From positions 214,835 through 278,834 of the forward strand of contig MU657171.1 of NCBI GenBank assembly GCA_026770575.1: DNA of 64,000 nt, written 5' to 3'. A program made the position numbers and the translations under genes. Source of the DNA: Pelagophyceae sp. CCMP2097 (lineage: Eukaryota > Sar > Pelagophyceae). Position 1 is the stretch's first letter. Every line of letters begins with the position of its first letter. Shown in pieces: positions 43,705 through 53,925 of this stretch. Below the pieces are notes generated by a model. That model saw only the letters and a program-made list of their open reading frames with translations. It was not told the origin of the DNA and did no database searches.

Positions 43705-45112
43705 TCATCTCCCCGCGACGCAGCGCAAAGCGCGCTCGAAGTCGGGCGGCAGCGGCGCGAGGAAGGCCTGGGGCTCGCCCGTGGCCGGGTGCGCGAAGCT
43801 AAGGCGCCACGCGTGCAGCAGTGGGCGGTTCGGCTTGATCGCCGTCTGCGCCGCCATACGGTTCGCGTTCGAGTCGCCGTAGACCTCGTCGCCCAGCACC
43901 GGCGTGCCGATCTACCGAATCGAAAGAGTCGCCGAGAGCCCCTCGAGGCGCGCCGCGGCCCCGGGAAAAGCCAGAGAGGGGGCTCACGTGGGCGAGGTGG
44001 ACTCGGATCTGGTGCGTGCGGCCCGTCTCGATGTCGACCTCTACGACTGAGCGCTTGCCGTCGCTGGCGAGGGTTCGGACGCGCGAGACGGCGCGCCGCC
44101 CGGCGCCGTCGGCGGGGATGCACATCTCCTGGCGGCGAACAGGGTGCCGCGCGATGGGCTCGTCGATGAGCAGCTCGTCGCCGCCGTCGGGCGGGAGAGG
44201 GAGCGTCCCCGCGACGACGGCGAGGTACGTCTTCTGCACAGTCCGCGCAGCAAACGCCTAAGGCACGAGTCAAGCATACGATAACGAATGATTCGACAGT
44301 GCCGCGCACCGCCGCGAGGCTCGCGTGCGCCTCGGCTGACTTGGCCACCTAGAGGGCGCGCGTGGGGGATCGCGCGCGGGGGCCCGCCGCGACGCACGAC
44401 GATGGTGCCGCTCGTGCCCTTGTCGAGGCGGTGGACGATGCCTGGCCGCGCGTCGGCGCCGAGGAGGGCTTCAGGGCTGCCGAGGTAGTCGACGGTGCGG
44501 CAGTGGTGCGCGATGGCGTTGACCTGCGTTTCTGGATGATTTTCCGGCCCTCGCGCCTTCGGGTTGGCGCACCAGCGTGCCGTTCCAGTTGCCCGGGGCC
44601 GGGTGCGTCACCATGCCCGGCGCCTTGTTGACGACGATGATGTCCGCGTCCTCGTAGAGAACTTCCAGCGGCAGCTTTTCAGCAACGATGCTCAGCGCCG
44701 CCTCGGCCTCGATCCTGCGCGCACGGATTACCGCGCGCCCCCTTAAGCGTTGGCTTCCAGCGGCGTCGGCTCACTGGACTTGGAGGGTGTCACCGACGAG
44801 CACAACGCGCGCCTTTTTCCGCTCGACCACGCCGTTCACCGAGACCAAGCCCGCGGCAACGGAGACGGCCCAGCGCACGCGCGACTTGTCCGGCAGCGCC
44901 GCCGCCAGCACGGCGTCAAGGCGCGCCTCCTTTTCACAGAGAAGAGCCTTGACCTCTACACCCAGCCTCGGCTCATCAAGACTCGGCTCGACCAAAGTCG
45001 GCTCGTCAAAGTCGTCGAGCGCCACGGCGCGTATCCTCGGCGATGCGGGCGCCCGCACGACGGTAAACGTCTCCGCGAACGAGGCGAGGAGGCACCAGAG
45101 CAGCAGCATCAT
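43705..45112 (-). CDS. RluA-family pseudouridine synthase, plastid-type leader
   Basis: Exons 45112-44775, 44714-44573, 44523-44398, 44348-44310, 44257-43988 and 43911-43705 give 373 residues. The leader MMLLLWCLLASFAETFTVVR suggests ER-routed plastid import. An S4 RNA-binding domain follows (EARLDAVLAAALPDKSRVRW ... SVNGVVERKKARVVLVGDTL). The catalytic domain has ADIIVVNKAPGMVTHPAPGN, then GIVHRLDKGTSGTIVV with the catalytic Asp in HRLDKGTSG, KTYLAVVAG, and VDIETGRTHQIRVHLAH joined to IGTPVLGDEVYGD. All five introns preserve frame and restore the expected family sequence. Predicted substrate is plastid ribosomal RNA. Confidence 0.92.
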
Positions 45113-45252
45113 CACGGCTAGGGTCCTCGGTTGCCGCGTCGCCGTCGCCAAGCTTAAGGAACAAAAGCTGGGGATTTGAAAAAGTCCCACTTGTGCGAGG
45201 TGGACCCCGAGCCGCCCGCCGCCCGGGCGAGATGGAAGCACGCTTAGGAATG

Positions 45253-46078
45253 CTAGACGACGAACTTGCGCGAGGAGTGGAGATTGAACTGCGACCATTT
45301 CGGCGACGTGTGCGTGTACCACAGCGCGAGGCAAGAGAGCGCCACGAACGTGACGGTGCACGCGGGCACGTCGCGCGAGAGCTGGCCGTGCTTGGAGTAG
45401 GTGGAGTACTTTTGGTCCGAGTACTTTTGGAACGTGATCCACCCCATTTGCGCCAGCACCGTCATAAACAGCGGCACGCCTGAACACGCCCGAACGTCGC
45501 AAAGGCCCGCGGCGGGAGGCGGACGCACCCCAGGAGAAGCACCTGTACGCGAATCGCCAATCACTTTCGCATCTGTGCGTTTCGCGGTCGGATCGCGCGC
45601 GACGGAGTACGGTCTTCGCACCTTGTGAGCCAAAAGTCGTGGAAGGGCATGGGCCGGTTGATGCAGTCGTACTTCAGGATGGCGATGAGCATCATGGTGC
45701 AGTTTAAAGTGCAGAGGAGCATGAGGCCGACGACAAAGGAGGACGTGATGGCGTAAATCGTCAGCAGAATGATGCTGATCTGGTTCGGCAGGTTGATCTC
45801 CACCATGATGACCATGGCGAAGCCGGCGAGGAGCGCCGAGATTTGCGACACCGTCTAGAGAGCGCCGCCGTTTCTGGAGATTCGCGCGGCGCGGACGATA
45901 AACGGCGGCGCACCTTGAGCTGCTCGGCCTTTTCGTCGACGGCGCGCCTGGAGTCGTCGATGAGGCGGCGCTCGTTGTCGATGGCGCGCTGCCGCATGTC
46001 TTCTTGTCGGCACTTGACTTCCCAGGCCATGTCCGCCAGCGAGGTAAAGCCCGCGCTCAGGCCCGCCGAGAGCATCAT
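45253..46078 (-). CDS. Orai-type calcium release-activated channel protein
   Basis: Exons 46078-45914, 45854-45622, 45542-45529 (14 nt) and 45479-45253 give 212 residues and exactly four membrane helices. The N-terminal cytosolic helix is charged (CRQEDMRQRAIDNERRLIDD). TM1 is SQISALLAGFAMVIMVEINL, aligning with the Orai SALLSGFAMVAMVEVQL pore helix; the Glu in MVE corresponds to the Ca2+ selectivity-filter Glu (human Orai1 E106). TM2 is IILLTIYAITSSFVVGLMLL. TM3 (CFSWGVPLFMTVLAQMGW) is completed only when the 14-nt microexon is included. TM4 is VPACTVTFVALSCLALWYT. Animal Orai forms a plasma-membrane hexamer gated by STIM; no STIM candidate is in this window. Start is the first of two adjacent ATGs, so an upstream exon is possible. 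Confidence 0.88.
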
Positions 46079-46464
46079 CCCGCCGAGCAACGCGCGCGAG
46101 CCGCAGCGGCGCCACCGAAGGCAGCGAGGACCCCAGAAGGAGGCGCCACAAGAAAAGGGCAAGAGTTTTCCAAGGCCCGGGCGCGCGTCGTCAAAGTTAT
46201 CGCCAAAGAATTGCAGAATTGCCAAAGGAATCTGGAATCCGTGAAGAACCGACGTGTCGACGCCGACGTACGCGCGTCTACTACACCGTCGACGTCGGGT
46301 CATGCTGAGAGGCGGCAGAAGTTTATGTGGGCTCTTCCAATCGTACAACTGTGTGGAGCGAGGGGGGACAATACAGGCGCAGCCTCGCCGCTGCCGCCAC
46401 GGCGCTGTGGTGGCGGCTCCCACCGCGCAGCCGGCTCAGCGGTCGGCGCACGCGGCGGTCGAGC
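46079..46464. other. Intergenic stretch, tail-to-head genes
   Basis: No gene seen. It is the upstream region of the Orai-type gene; open frames here do not continue the Orai N-terminus in a convincing way. Confidence 0.4.
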
Positions 46465-48357
46465 TCAATAGATCTTGGTCTTGCCACCGCCGTGCTTGGC
46501 CGTCCACTCGCCGTTTGAAAACGGCTGGCCCGACCAGGAATGCTGGAACGCGGCGTCGTGGTCAAAGGAGGCCTGGTTGCGTTTGTAAAGCGGCGCGCGG
46601 CGCATCAGGGGGCGCACCGGGTCAGCGATGCGTGCCTCGATGACGTGCTTGAAGCGGCGGATGAGTCCTTGGACGGGCCAGGCCGCGGCGTCGCCGAGCG
46701 CGCAAATCGTGTGGCCCTCGATCTGGCGCGAAATCTCCTCGAGCATGGGGATCTCGCGCGCGTCGGCGGCGCCGACCTCCATGCGCTCCAATATCTGCTC
46801 CATCCACGGCGTGCCTTCGCGGCAGGGCGTGCACTGGCCGCAGGACTCGTGGCTGTAAAAGTGCGCCAGCCGCCGAATGGCAGCGATCATGTCCACGCTC
46901 TTGTCCATCACCGTCACGGCGGCGGTGCCGAGGCCCGAGCCGCGCGCCTTGAGGTCGTCAAAGTCCATGAGAGCGTCTGCGCACTCTTCTATCGGCAGCA
47001 CGGGCACCGAGGACCCGCCAGGGATGACCGCCTGCAAGTTGTCCCAGCCGCCGCGAACACCGCCGCCGTGCTTCTCGATCAAGTCGCGGAATGGGATGGA
47101 CATCTCCTCCTCGACGACGATTGGGTTGTTGATGTGGCCCGAGAGGGCGAAGAGCTTGGTGCCGGAATTGTTCTTGCGACCCATACCCGAGAACCACGCC
47201 GCGCCGCGCTTCAAGATCGCCGGCGCCACGGCAATCGTCTCGACGTTGGTCACCGTCGACGGGCACCCGAACACGCCCACGTTGGCCGGGAAGGGCGGCT
47301 TCAAGCGCGGCTTGCCGGGCTTGCCCTCAAGGGACTCGAGCAGCGCAGTCTCCTCGCCGCAAATGTACGCCCCGGCGCCGCGGTGCAGGTAGACGTCGTA
47401 GTCGTAGCCCGACCCGCAGGCGTTTCGGCCGAGGAGGCCAGCCTTGTAAGCCTCGTAGATGGCCTCGTCGAGCACCACCTACCGCGTACGTTGCGCCCTC
47501 GCCGAGCCCCCAACGGGACGCCGTCGCCGCGCGGCCTCGTTGAAGTACTCGCCGCGGATGTAGATGTAGCAGGCTCTTGCGCGCATAGCGAAGCCGGCCA
47601 GGAGCGTGCCCTCGAGCAACTTGTGCGGGTCCTTGCGCATAATCTCGCGGTCCTTGCACGTCCCCGGCTCCGACTCGTCGGCGTTGATCACGAGGAACGA
47701 GGGCCGGCCGTCGGACTGCTTGGGCATGAAGGACCACTTCAAGCCAGACGGAAACCCGGCGCCGCCGCGGCCGCGCAGGCCAGAGTCCTTCATCTCCTGC
47801 ACGATCCAGTCCGGGCCCATCCACATCACCTCCTTCGTATTGTGCCTATCGCAGAGAGCCCCCCGTGCATCAACGGGGCCGCGGCCGCCGGGGCGCGGTC
47901 TGGCGTCCTCGGACGAGGACGAGGAATCGCACCAGTCGCCTCGCTTGAGCGCGTCCATGAGGCGCCAGTCCTGCTCGCCGTAGAGGTTTGTGAAGATGCG
48001 GTCCTGGTCCGTTAAGCCCCCATAGATGCGCGTCAACGCCTGGAGCGGCCCACGGTCGCGGTCACAATCGGAACAAATGACTTTATTTGTTCACGCGGCA
48101 TCTCCACTCTTCCACGATCACTTCCTCGCGCATACGAAGAACCGACGCATCTCAAGCCTCTGACGTATCCACAACCCTCCCCGTCGTCGACACCTTTCCA
48201 AGAAGCACGAAGCTCGAGCGTCTCTCCCTCTCTGCGGGCCCCGCGCGTGAGACCGCCGCTGCCGCACCGGCGCTTGGGGCGCCTCGGAGAGCGCGCGCGC
48301 GAAGCTCGGCACGCGGCGCACCGCCCGCAGGCCGCAGGTCGCTCGGGCACGAAACAT
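46465..48357 (-). CDS. NDUFV1: NADH dehydrogenase flavoprotein 1 (complex I 51 kDa)
   Basis: Exons 48357-48268, 48039-47933, 47845-47515 and 47478-46465 give 513 residues. Exon 1 is an Arg/Ala presequence ([20 protein letters not shown]) for mitochondrial import. Then [32 protein letters not shown] (FMN/NADH glycine-rich loop), [36 protein letters not shown], and the N3 iron-sulfur ligands [15 protein letters not shown] with the distal Cys in [17 protein letters not shown]. Length and order match the mitochondrial subunit. It oxidises NADH with FMN at the tip of complex I. It is divergent from the M41-like gene, start codons 130 bp apart. Confidence 0.95.
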
Positions 48358-48487
48358 ATCCTCTCGAGAAGGATTCCGGAAAGGTCACTCCACGGCCCGC
48401 GCAACGGGCCGCAGTGCCCTTGCACATGAACTTTGCAGTCCCGTACGGATCGCGCGCGATATCGCGCCTGCTCGAGAGCGCCGCGCC

Positions 48488-50086
48488 ATGTGGGTCGTCG
48501 TGCCGCTGCTGGCGATCGTGGGCCTGGCCGAGGGCATGCGCGTCTCGTCGGTGCGCGCGGGCGCGCAGCAGCGGCAGCGCGCGGCGCGCGTTGTGGACGC
48601 CGCCTCGGCCAAGGCGCTGAGCCCGGACGACTGGTCGTCGGAGCGCTGGGGCCCGCTGTCGGCCCTAAAGGCGCGAGAGAGCGGCGCCTCGAGCGTCGCG
48701 CGCGCCTACGGCGCCGCCGCCGATATGGGCCTCGCCCCGACGTTTGGTGCGCACCCGCCTCGAAGAGGAGGAAACCCTCGACTGTCCTCGAAGAGGAGGA
48801 AACCCTCGACGGTCCTATACGCGATAGGCACGGCGCAGGCGCTGGACTTGCAGGCGATGCGGTGCGCGGACGCGGCGAGCTTTTACGAGGTGACCGGCCT
48901 GTCCCTCGAGAGCGCGCTGAGCCCACGGGCGGACGGCGACGTTTTGCGCCGCGCGGCGGCGTCGCCCTGGTCCTGGGCGGCCCTCCTCGGCGCCGCGGCG
49001 CTCGCGGCGCGCGCCTCGGCGGCGGACGCGGAGCTGGCGCTGCCCGCGGGCGCTTTCGCGGCGGCGGCCGCCGCGTGCGCGGCCGCCGAGTTGGCCGCGC
49101 GCTTCGGCCGGCGGTCCGACGTGTCCGACGAGCGCGTGGCGGCGCACGAGGCGGGCCACCTGCTCGTGGCATGGCTGCTTGGCATGCCTGCGCTGGCGAC
49201 GGTGCTCTCGCCGGCCGAGGCGCTGCTCCGCGGCGAACGCGACGCCTGGGCCGCCCCGTGCAGCGTCCTCGCCGACGCGCCCGTGGGCGCGCAGCAGCGG
49301 CGCGCGGACCAGCGCGCCGTCGTACTCATGGCCGGCGCCGCCGCCGAGGCGCTGCTCTTCGGCGACGCGTTGACGGGGGCCGACGACGAGATCGCGTTTG
49401 AGCGCCTCGCCGGCGCGGGCGGCAAGCCTGCGGCGCTCGCCAACGCGGTGCTCCTTCTACGGTGCCACGCGCCGCAGCTGGACCGCGTGCGCGGCCATCT
49501 CGAGAAGCACCGCGGCGCGTCCATCGGCGAGACGATGCTTGCCATCGACGACGACGGCTCCGCGCCCGACGACGGCGGCGCCGGCGGCGCGGCCGGCGCG
49601 CCGGGCCTCTCGCCGGCGCGGGCGCTGGACGGCGCGCAGAAGCAGGTCCGCGCCTGGGCCGTCTCGGCGGCCATTTGCGCCGCGGCGGCGTCTGCGGCGT
49701 CGCCGGCGCTGGCGCTCGTGCCAGAGTTCGACGCCGTGCGCGAGGAGGCCGCCGGCCGCGGCCTCGGTGGCATTTCTCGCATGGCGGCGGACCTCGAGAC
49801 CAACGACTTCCGCGACTTGAACGCATTTACGAAGACATACGACTTGGACTTTCGCAAGGCCAAAATGGGCGCCGCCAAGAAAAAACTCCCAAAGGGCCCG
49901 CAGCAGGGAGAGGCGCAGCTTCTGATGAACGGCGTCACGTTTGATCTCATCGGTTTGAACAAGGCCGTGCGCGTCGAGGGCAAGGAGGATAAGCAAGAGG
50001 CAACCAAGTGGTTCGGCCAGCTGAAAGTTGACGTAGACGACTTCCTCAAGCTCGAGCCCACCGAGTTGCCCGCCGCCGCCGAATAA
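48488..50086 (+). CDS. M41-like metalloprotease fused to a thylakoid-lumen-like domain
   Basis: Open from ATG 48488 to TAA 50084-50086 (532 codons); removing a probable 81-bp intron (48747-48827) leaves 505. A signal-type leader (MWVVVPLLAIVGLAEGMRVS) opens it. A membrane-like stretch precedes VSDERVAAHEAGHLLVAWLL, with the HExGH zinc site, and AVVLMAGAAAEALLFGDALT followed by GADDE, the third-ligand region of M41. There is no AAA ATPase, as in plant FtsH-like proteins of the HEAAH group. After an acidic linker comes AICAAAASAASPALALVPEF, resembling a thylakoid-transfer signal with an AxA site. About 120 residues of unknown fold follow (ETNDFRDLNAFTKTYDLDFR; LIGLNKAVRVEGKEDKQEA). Either a fusion, a polyprotein or two genes read as one. 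Confidence 0.75.
   Translation: MWVVVPLLAIVGLAEGMRVSSVRAGAQQRQRAARVVDAASAKALSPDDWSSERWGPLSALKARESGASSVARAYGAAADMGLAPTFGAHPPRRGGNPRLSSKRRKPSTVLYAIGTAQALDLQAMRCADAASFYEVTGLSLESALSPRADGDVLRRAAASPWSWAALLGAAALAARASAADAELALPAGAFAAAAAACAAAELAARFGRRSDVSDERVAAHEAGHLLVAWLLGMPALATVLSPAEALLRGERDAWAAPCSVLADAPVGAQQRRADQRAVVLMAGAAAEALLFGDALTGADDEIAFERLAGAGGKPAALANAVLLLRCHAPQLDRVRGHLEKHRGASIGETMLAIDDDGSAPDDGGAGGAAGAPGLSPARALDGAQKQVRAWAVSAAICAAAASAASPALALVPEFDAVREEAAGRGLGGISRMAADLETNDFRDLNAFTKTYDLDFRKAKMGAAKKKLPKGPQQGEAQLLMNGVTFDLIGLNKAVRVEGKEDKQEATKWFGQLKVDVDDFLKLEPTELPAAAE
48764..48816 (+). repeat. 27-bp tandem duplication
   Basis: CTCGAAGAGGAGGAAACCCT and onward is repeated once with one base changed (CGACTGTC against CGACGGTC). 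It lies within the probable intron 48747-48827 of the M41-like gene. Unit length and intron length are both multiples of three. Confidence 0.85.
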
Positions 50087-50126
50087 CTCAACTTCGCGCG
50101 AGGCTTAGGAAGTACTGAGAGAAGGT

Positions 50127-50189
50127 GATTATGTGCCTTCGAGGGGGAAGGATATTCACGTATCGACGCGTGATGTGCCTTCGAGGGGG
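50127..50189. repeat. Direct repeat at convergent gene ends
   Basis: ATGTGCCTTCGAGGGGG occurs at about 50130-50146 and again at 50173-50189, between the stop codons of the convergent M41-like and ALYREF-like genes. No function is apparent; a shared 3'-end signal is possible. Confidence 0.6.
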
Positions 50190-50279
50190 GGTCGATGATG
50201 AGAGGGTCGAGTGCGTCGCTGCCGATGCGAGACGTCTGAGTGGCCAAGGGTCCAAGAACCGAGAGTGTCGCGCGTGCAT

Positions 50280-51313
50280 CTACTCCTCCTTGGCCTCCGT
50301 GGCCGGCGCCGCAGACGAGGCCTATCGACAAGGCAGTGAACTTCCATTCCCGCGGCTTTCGCGGCGGGCGGCGGTCGGTTCCATGGCGGGGCGCACCGCG
50401 TAGGCGTCCATCTCGGCGTCGAGCTCGTCCGCGGTCTTGGGCACCTGCTTCTCCTTTTTGCCCTTGGGCTCCTGCTTTTGCTTCTTGGCGCTGCCCGTGC
50501 CCTCGGCGGCGTCGGCGGCGGGCGCGGCGCCCGGGTTCATGTACGAGTCCATCTCGGCATCGAGGTCCATGGCCGACTTGGGCCCGGACTTCTTCTCACG
50601 AGGCTCGCGCGCAGGCGCCGCATCGCGGTCGCGCTTGCCCGAAGGCTTCGCGTCGCCGTCGCGGCGCAGGAAGCTCGAGCCGCCGCCGCCGGAGCCGGCG
50701 CGCGGCCTGGCGCCGCCGCCGGCGCCGCCCTTGACCTTGGCGGAGAGCGTGCGGCCGTCGAGCTCCGTGCCGTCCAGCGCCTCGGCGGCCTGGACGGCGT
50801 CGTCGTGCTTGCGGAAGGCGACGGTGCCCTTGCCCGTCGACTGGCCGTTGGGCTTCTCCTCGATGTCGACCTTGCCGAAGCCCGTCGAGATGGTGCTCTT
50901 GACGTGGTCCTTGAGCGCGGGCCACTCCGTGTCAAAGCTCAGGTTGCCGACGACGACGACGTTCTCGTCGCGGCCGCTGCCCTCGCGCTGCGGCGCGCGC
51001 GCGCCGTCGCCCGAGTCGGCGCGCTTGCGGCCGGAGAGGCCGCTCTTGGAGTACGCGTCGTCGCCGCGCGGCGCCTCCTTGCCCTTGCCGCCGCGCGGCT
51101 TGTTGCCGCCGCCGCCGCCGCCGCGGCCGCCACGGGCCTCACCGCCGCGGGCCTCGCCGCGGGGCTTGCCGCCGCCGCCGCCGCCGCCACCGCCGCCGCC
51201 GCCTATCGTCACGCTCGAGACACTTCTCGCGATGCATGGGGCGCGGGCCGGCTCGACGAGACGATGGCGCCGACGAACCCTCGGCGTCGAGCCGCACCGG
51301 AGCGCGCGTCCAT
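50280..51313 (-). CDS. ALYREF/Yra1-type mRNA export factor with RRM
   Basis: Exons 51313-51298 (16 nt), 51202-50397 and 50321-50280 give 287 residues. An N-terminal Gly/Arg-rich region (poly-Gly, then KPRGEARGGEARGG) is followed by one RRM: ENVVVVGNLSFDTEW (RNP2), a loop KVDIEEKPNGQSTGKGTVAF (RNP1-like), then AVQAAEALDGTELDGRTLSA. The C-terminus holds two copies of the Asp/Glu-rich export-factor motif (MDLDAEMDSYM and DELDAEMDAYA), as in the ALYREF C-terminal UAP56-binding motif. The last intron restores the ending ASSAAPATEAKEE. Such proteins couple splicing to export through UAP56/TREX. The 16-nt first exon is supported by a GTGCGG donor and correct phase but is very short. Confidence 0.82.
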
Positions 51314-51675
51314 CGCCGCCACCTCCGGGCGTTTGCACGCTCGAACTTCAAATCCCACGATCCGCAAGCCCGCACGTTTCTCCACAAGCGGCGCTCGACA
51401 AAAAAGCGGGATCCGGGGCGGCATGCTGACCTTGCTTGCGCTCCCGCTTCTCGCCGGGCGCCGGGCCTTCCCGCGACGCGGACAGCGGGGCGTCCATTGG
51501 ATGATAAGTTGACCGTACTCGCCGAGCTTGCCAAGGCCGTTGGGGATCCAGTAGATGCGGGTTTTCATGTCCCTTCTGCGCACGTCGCGCGCGACTCGCG
51601 AGGGAGCGGAAAAGACGGCTTCATCCCTATGGATTTTTCGGCACAGTCGATTACACACACACAACATGCGCGGGC
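51314..51675. other. Intergenic stretch
   Basis: Upstream of the ALYREF-like gene and downstream of the ankyrin gene, both on the minus strand. No gene, RNA or repeat is recognised. Confidence 0.4.
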
Positions 51676-52827
51676 CTAGGTCGGGAAGAACGACGCCGCG
51701 TCGTCGTCCGCGTCGTCGTTTTCCCAGTCGGCCTCGTCGGCCTCGTCGGGTGTCTGCCGCTCCACACCGAACGCCGGCGCGGCGGCCGTGTGGCGCGAAA
51801 CGTGCTCGGCGCAGAGGCCGCGCGCGTCGGCGTACCGGGCGTCGGCGCCGCGGCGGAGCAGCTCGGCGCACATGGCCGCGTCGCCGCGCACGGCTGCCGC
51901 GATGAGCGCCGTCGTGGTGTGCCTGCCGAAGCGCGCGTCGACGTCGACGCCGACGTGGTCCAAGACCGCCGCAACCGCCGCCGCCGACCGCGAAAGCACG
52001 GCGCGCATGAGGATTGCAGCCTTGGCCGCTTCGCCGAGCGCGGGTGAGGGCACCTCGCGCGCGGCCCACGAGACGGCGGCCGGGTCGCCCGACGCTGCCG
52101 CCGCCTGCAGGAGCCGCGCCGCGTCGAGGGCTTTCTCCGGCGCGGCGCGGTGGTGGCGGAGCAGGACGTTTGCGACGTCGAGGTTGCCGGCGAGGAGCGC
52201 CATCTCGAGCGAATCCGACGTATCGGCGCCAAGGCTTACGAGGCGCGCGGCGGCCCGAGCGTCGCCGCGCATCGCCGCGTGCTGCAGCGCATTGCAGCCG
52301 TCGCTGCACCGGGCCTCGAGCGGCGAATCGTCGAAGAGGCAGAGCGCGCTGAGAGCGCCGCCGTCGGCGTTTCCGGCGGCGAGGCAGGCGGCGGCGTGGG
52401 CGCCCCGCGGCGCGAGGGATTGCGACGACGCGACGAGGGATTCGAGGTGCGCCGCGGCGTCGGGCCGCACCGCGAGGAGCAACTTGAGCACAACAGCGTC
52501 GCCGAGCAGCGATGCGCGCACGCGGCGGCGGTGTGCCAGCAGCGCAGAAACGACGCCGCCGAAGCCGAATTCGCACGCGGCCAGCAGCGCGTTGGACTCG
52601 GCCGAGCACTCGCCCGCGCGCGCGCCCTTGTCCAAAAGGTACTCGACGGCGCGCGTCCGGCCGTGGCGCGCCGCGCGGACAAGGCAGGGGCACCCGGCGG
52701 CGGTGGCGTTGGCCCGGGCCTGGGCGTCCGCGCCGTCCTCCTCGACGAGGCTCGCCAGCGCTGCCATGTCGCCGCGCGCCGCCGCGTCGCAGACCAGGCA
52801 CGCCGCCTCGTCGTACCACGACGCCAT
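51676..52827 (-). CDS. Ankyrin-repeat protein
   Basis: Single exon of 383 codons from ATG 52827 (MASWYDEAACLVCDAAARGD). At least seven ankyrin-type units are visible, for example CPCLVRAARHGRTRAVEYLL, LLAACEFGFGGVVSALLAH, GCNALQHAAMRGDARAAARL, SLEMALLAGNLDVANVLLRH and TTALIAAAVRGDAAMCAELL. The C-terminal tail is acidic (PDEADEADWENDDADDD). Probably a protein-binding scaffold; partner unknown. It is divergent from the DPM1-like gene, with 139 bp between start codons. Confidence 0.85.
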   Translation of the reverse strand: MASWYDEAACLVCDAAARGDMAALASLVEEDGADAQARANATAAGCPCLVRAARHGRTRAVEYLLDKGARAGECSAESNALLAACEFGFGGVVSALLAHRRRVRASLLGDAVVLKLLLAVRPDAAAHLESLVASSQSLAPRGAHAAACLAAGNADGGALSALCLFDDSPLEARCSDGCNALQHAAMRGDARAAARLVSLGADTSDSLEMALLAGNLDVANVLLRHHRAAPEKALDAARLLQAAAASGDPAAVSWAAREVPSPALGEAAKAAILMRAVLSRSAAAVAAVLDHVGVDVDARFGRHTTTALIAAAVRGDAAMCAELLRRGADARYADARGLCAEHVSRHTAAAPAFGVERQTPDEADEADWENDDADDDAASFFPT

Positions 52828-52966
52828 GAGAGACCGGGCGCCTCCTAGTTGGGCAGCGTGCGCACGTCCCGGTGTTGGTTGTGACCGTCCCACTGCGGCC
52901 AAGACGAACAACTTGAAACTGAAACTTTCGCCTAACTTTTCGGCGAGCGCGGCGCTTCTTTCTGCT

Positions 52967-53796
52967 ATGGCGGCGAAAGAGGGCGGCCTGTCGGTGGTGG
53001 TGCCGACGTACAACGAGACTCTGAACATCCGGCCGCTGACGGAGCGCCTCTTCCGCGCGACGCGCGCGGCGCAGCTCGAGGCGGAATTGATCTTCGCAGA
53101 CGACGAATCCGAAGGTTCTCGCGAGACGGCGGCCACCGTCGCAACGCTCAAGGCAGAGGGCTACGCCGTCCGCCTCCTCGCGCGCAAACGCGCCGAAGGC
53201 CGCGGCCTCAGTGCGTTTGCCGCCGGCGCTTCGCCGCGCACCACCTCCGCGTAGGCTCCGCCGTGCTTCTGGGCTTCGCTGCGGCCACGCACGACGTCGT
53301 GCTCTGCATGGACGCCGACCTGCAGCACGAGCCCGAGGCGGTGCCTCACGTCGCCGCCCCCGTCCTCGCGGGCGACGCCGAGATGACGGTGGGCTCACGC
53401 AACGTCGGCGGCGGCGGCGTGGGCTTCGAGTGGTCGCGCTCGAGGCGCGTACTCAGCGCGGGCGCGACGCTGCTGGCGCGGCCGCTCGGCGGCTCGTCGG
53501 ACCCCATGTCGGGCTTCTTCTGCCTGCGCAAGGCGGTGCTCCAACGCGCGGTCATCAACCCCATTGGCTTCAAGGTCGGCCTCGAGATCATGGTGCGCTG
53601 CCGCTGCCACCCCGTCGTCGACGTGCCCATCACGTTCTGCGAGCGCACGCACGGCGAGTCCAAACTGTCGGCGAAGCAAAACGTCGAGTACGTGCAGCAG
53701 CTCGCGCAGCTCTACGCGCACAAGTTCGCCGCCCCAGTGGCCATGTTCGCCGCGCTCCTCGCCGTCCTCGTCGCCGCCACCGTCGCCTCGGTCTAA
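52967..53796 (+). CDS. Dolichol-phosphate mannosyltransferase-like GT2 enzyme
   Basis: Exons 52967-53210 and 53255-53796 give 261 residues; the intron joins GRGLS to SAVLLGFAAA. Family 2 glycosyltransferase features: LSVVVPTYNETLNIRPLTER (nucleotide-binding strand), AELIFADDESEGS, then VVLCMDADLQHEPEAV with the DxD metal site, PMSGFFCLRKAVL and FCERTHGESKLSAKQ (the acceptor-loop pattern GxSKL). One C-terminal membrane helix (PVAMFAALLAVLVAATVAS) places it in the two-part DPM1 class with a membrane anchor, unlike the animal form that needs DPM3. It transfers mannose from GDP-Man to dolichol phosphate at the ER. Confidence 0.87.
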
Positions 53797-53925
53797 GCTC
53801 CCCCGGGCCCGCGAGTAAGAAACGCCCAACTCCTGCGCGCCTCGGAGTGGAAGTATAGACATTGTTGAAATAATATTCGGCAACACATTGTGGTAGCGAG
53901 GGTGGCCCGCGGGGCTGCGCGGCGG

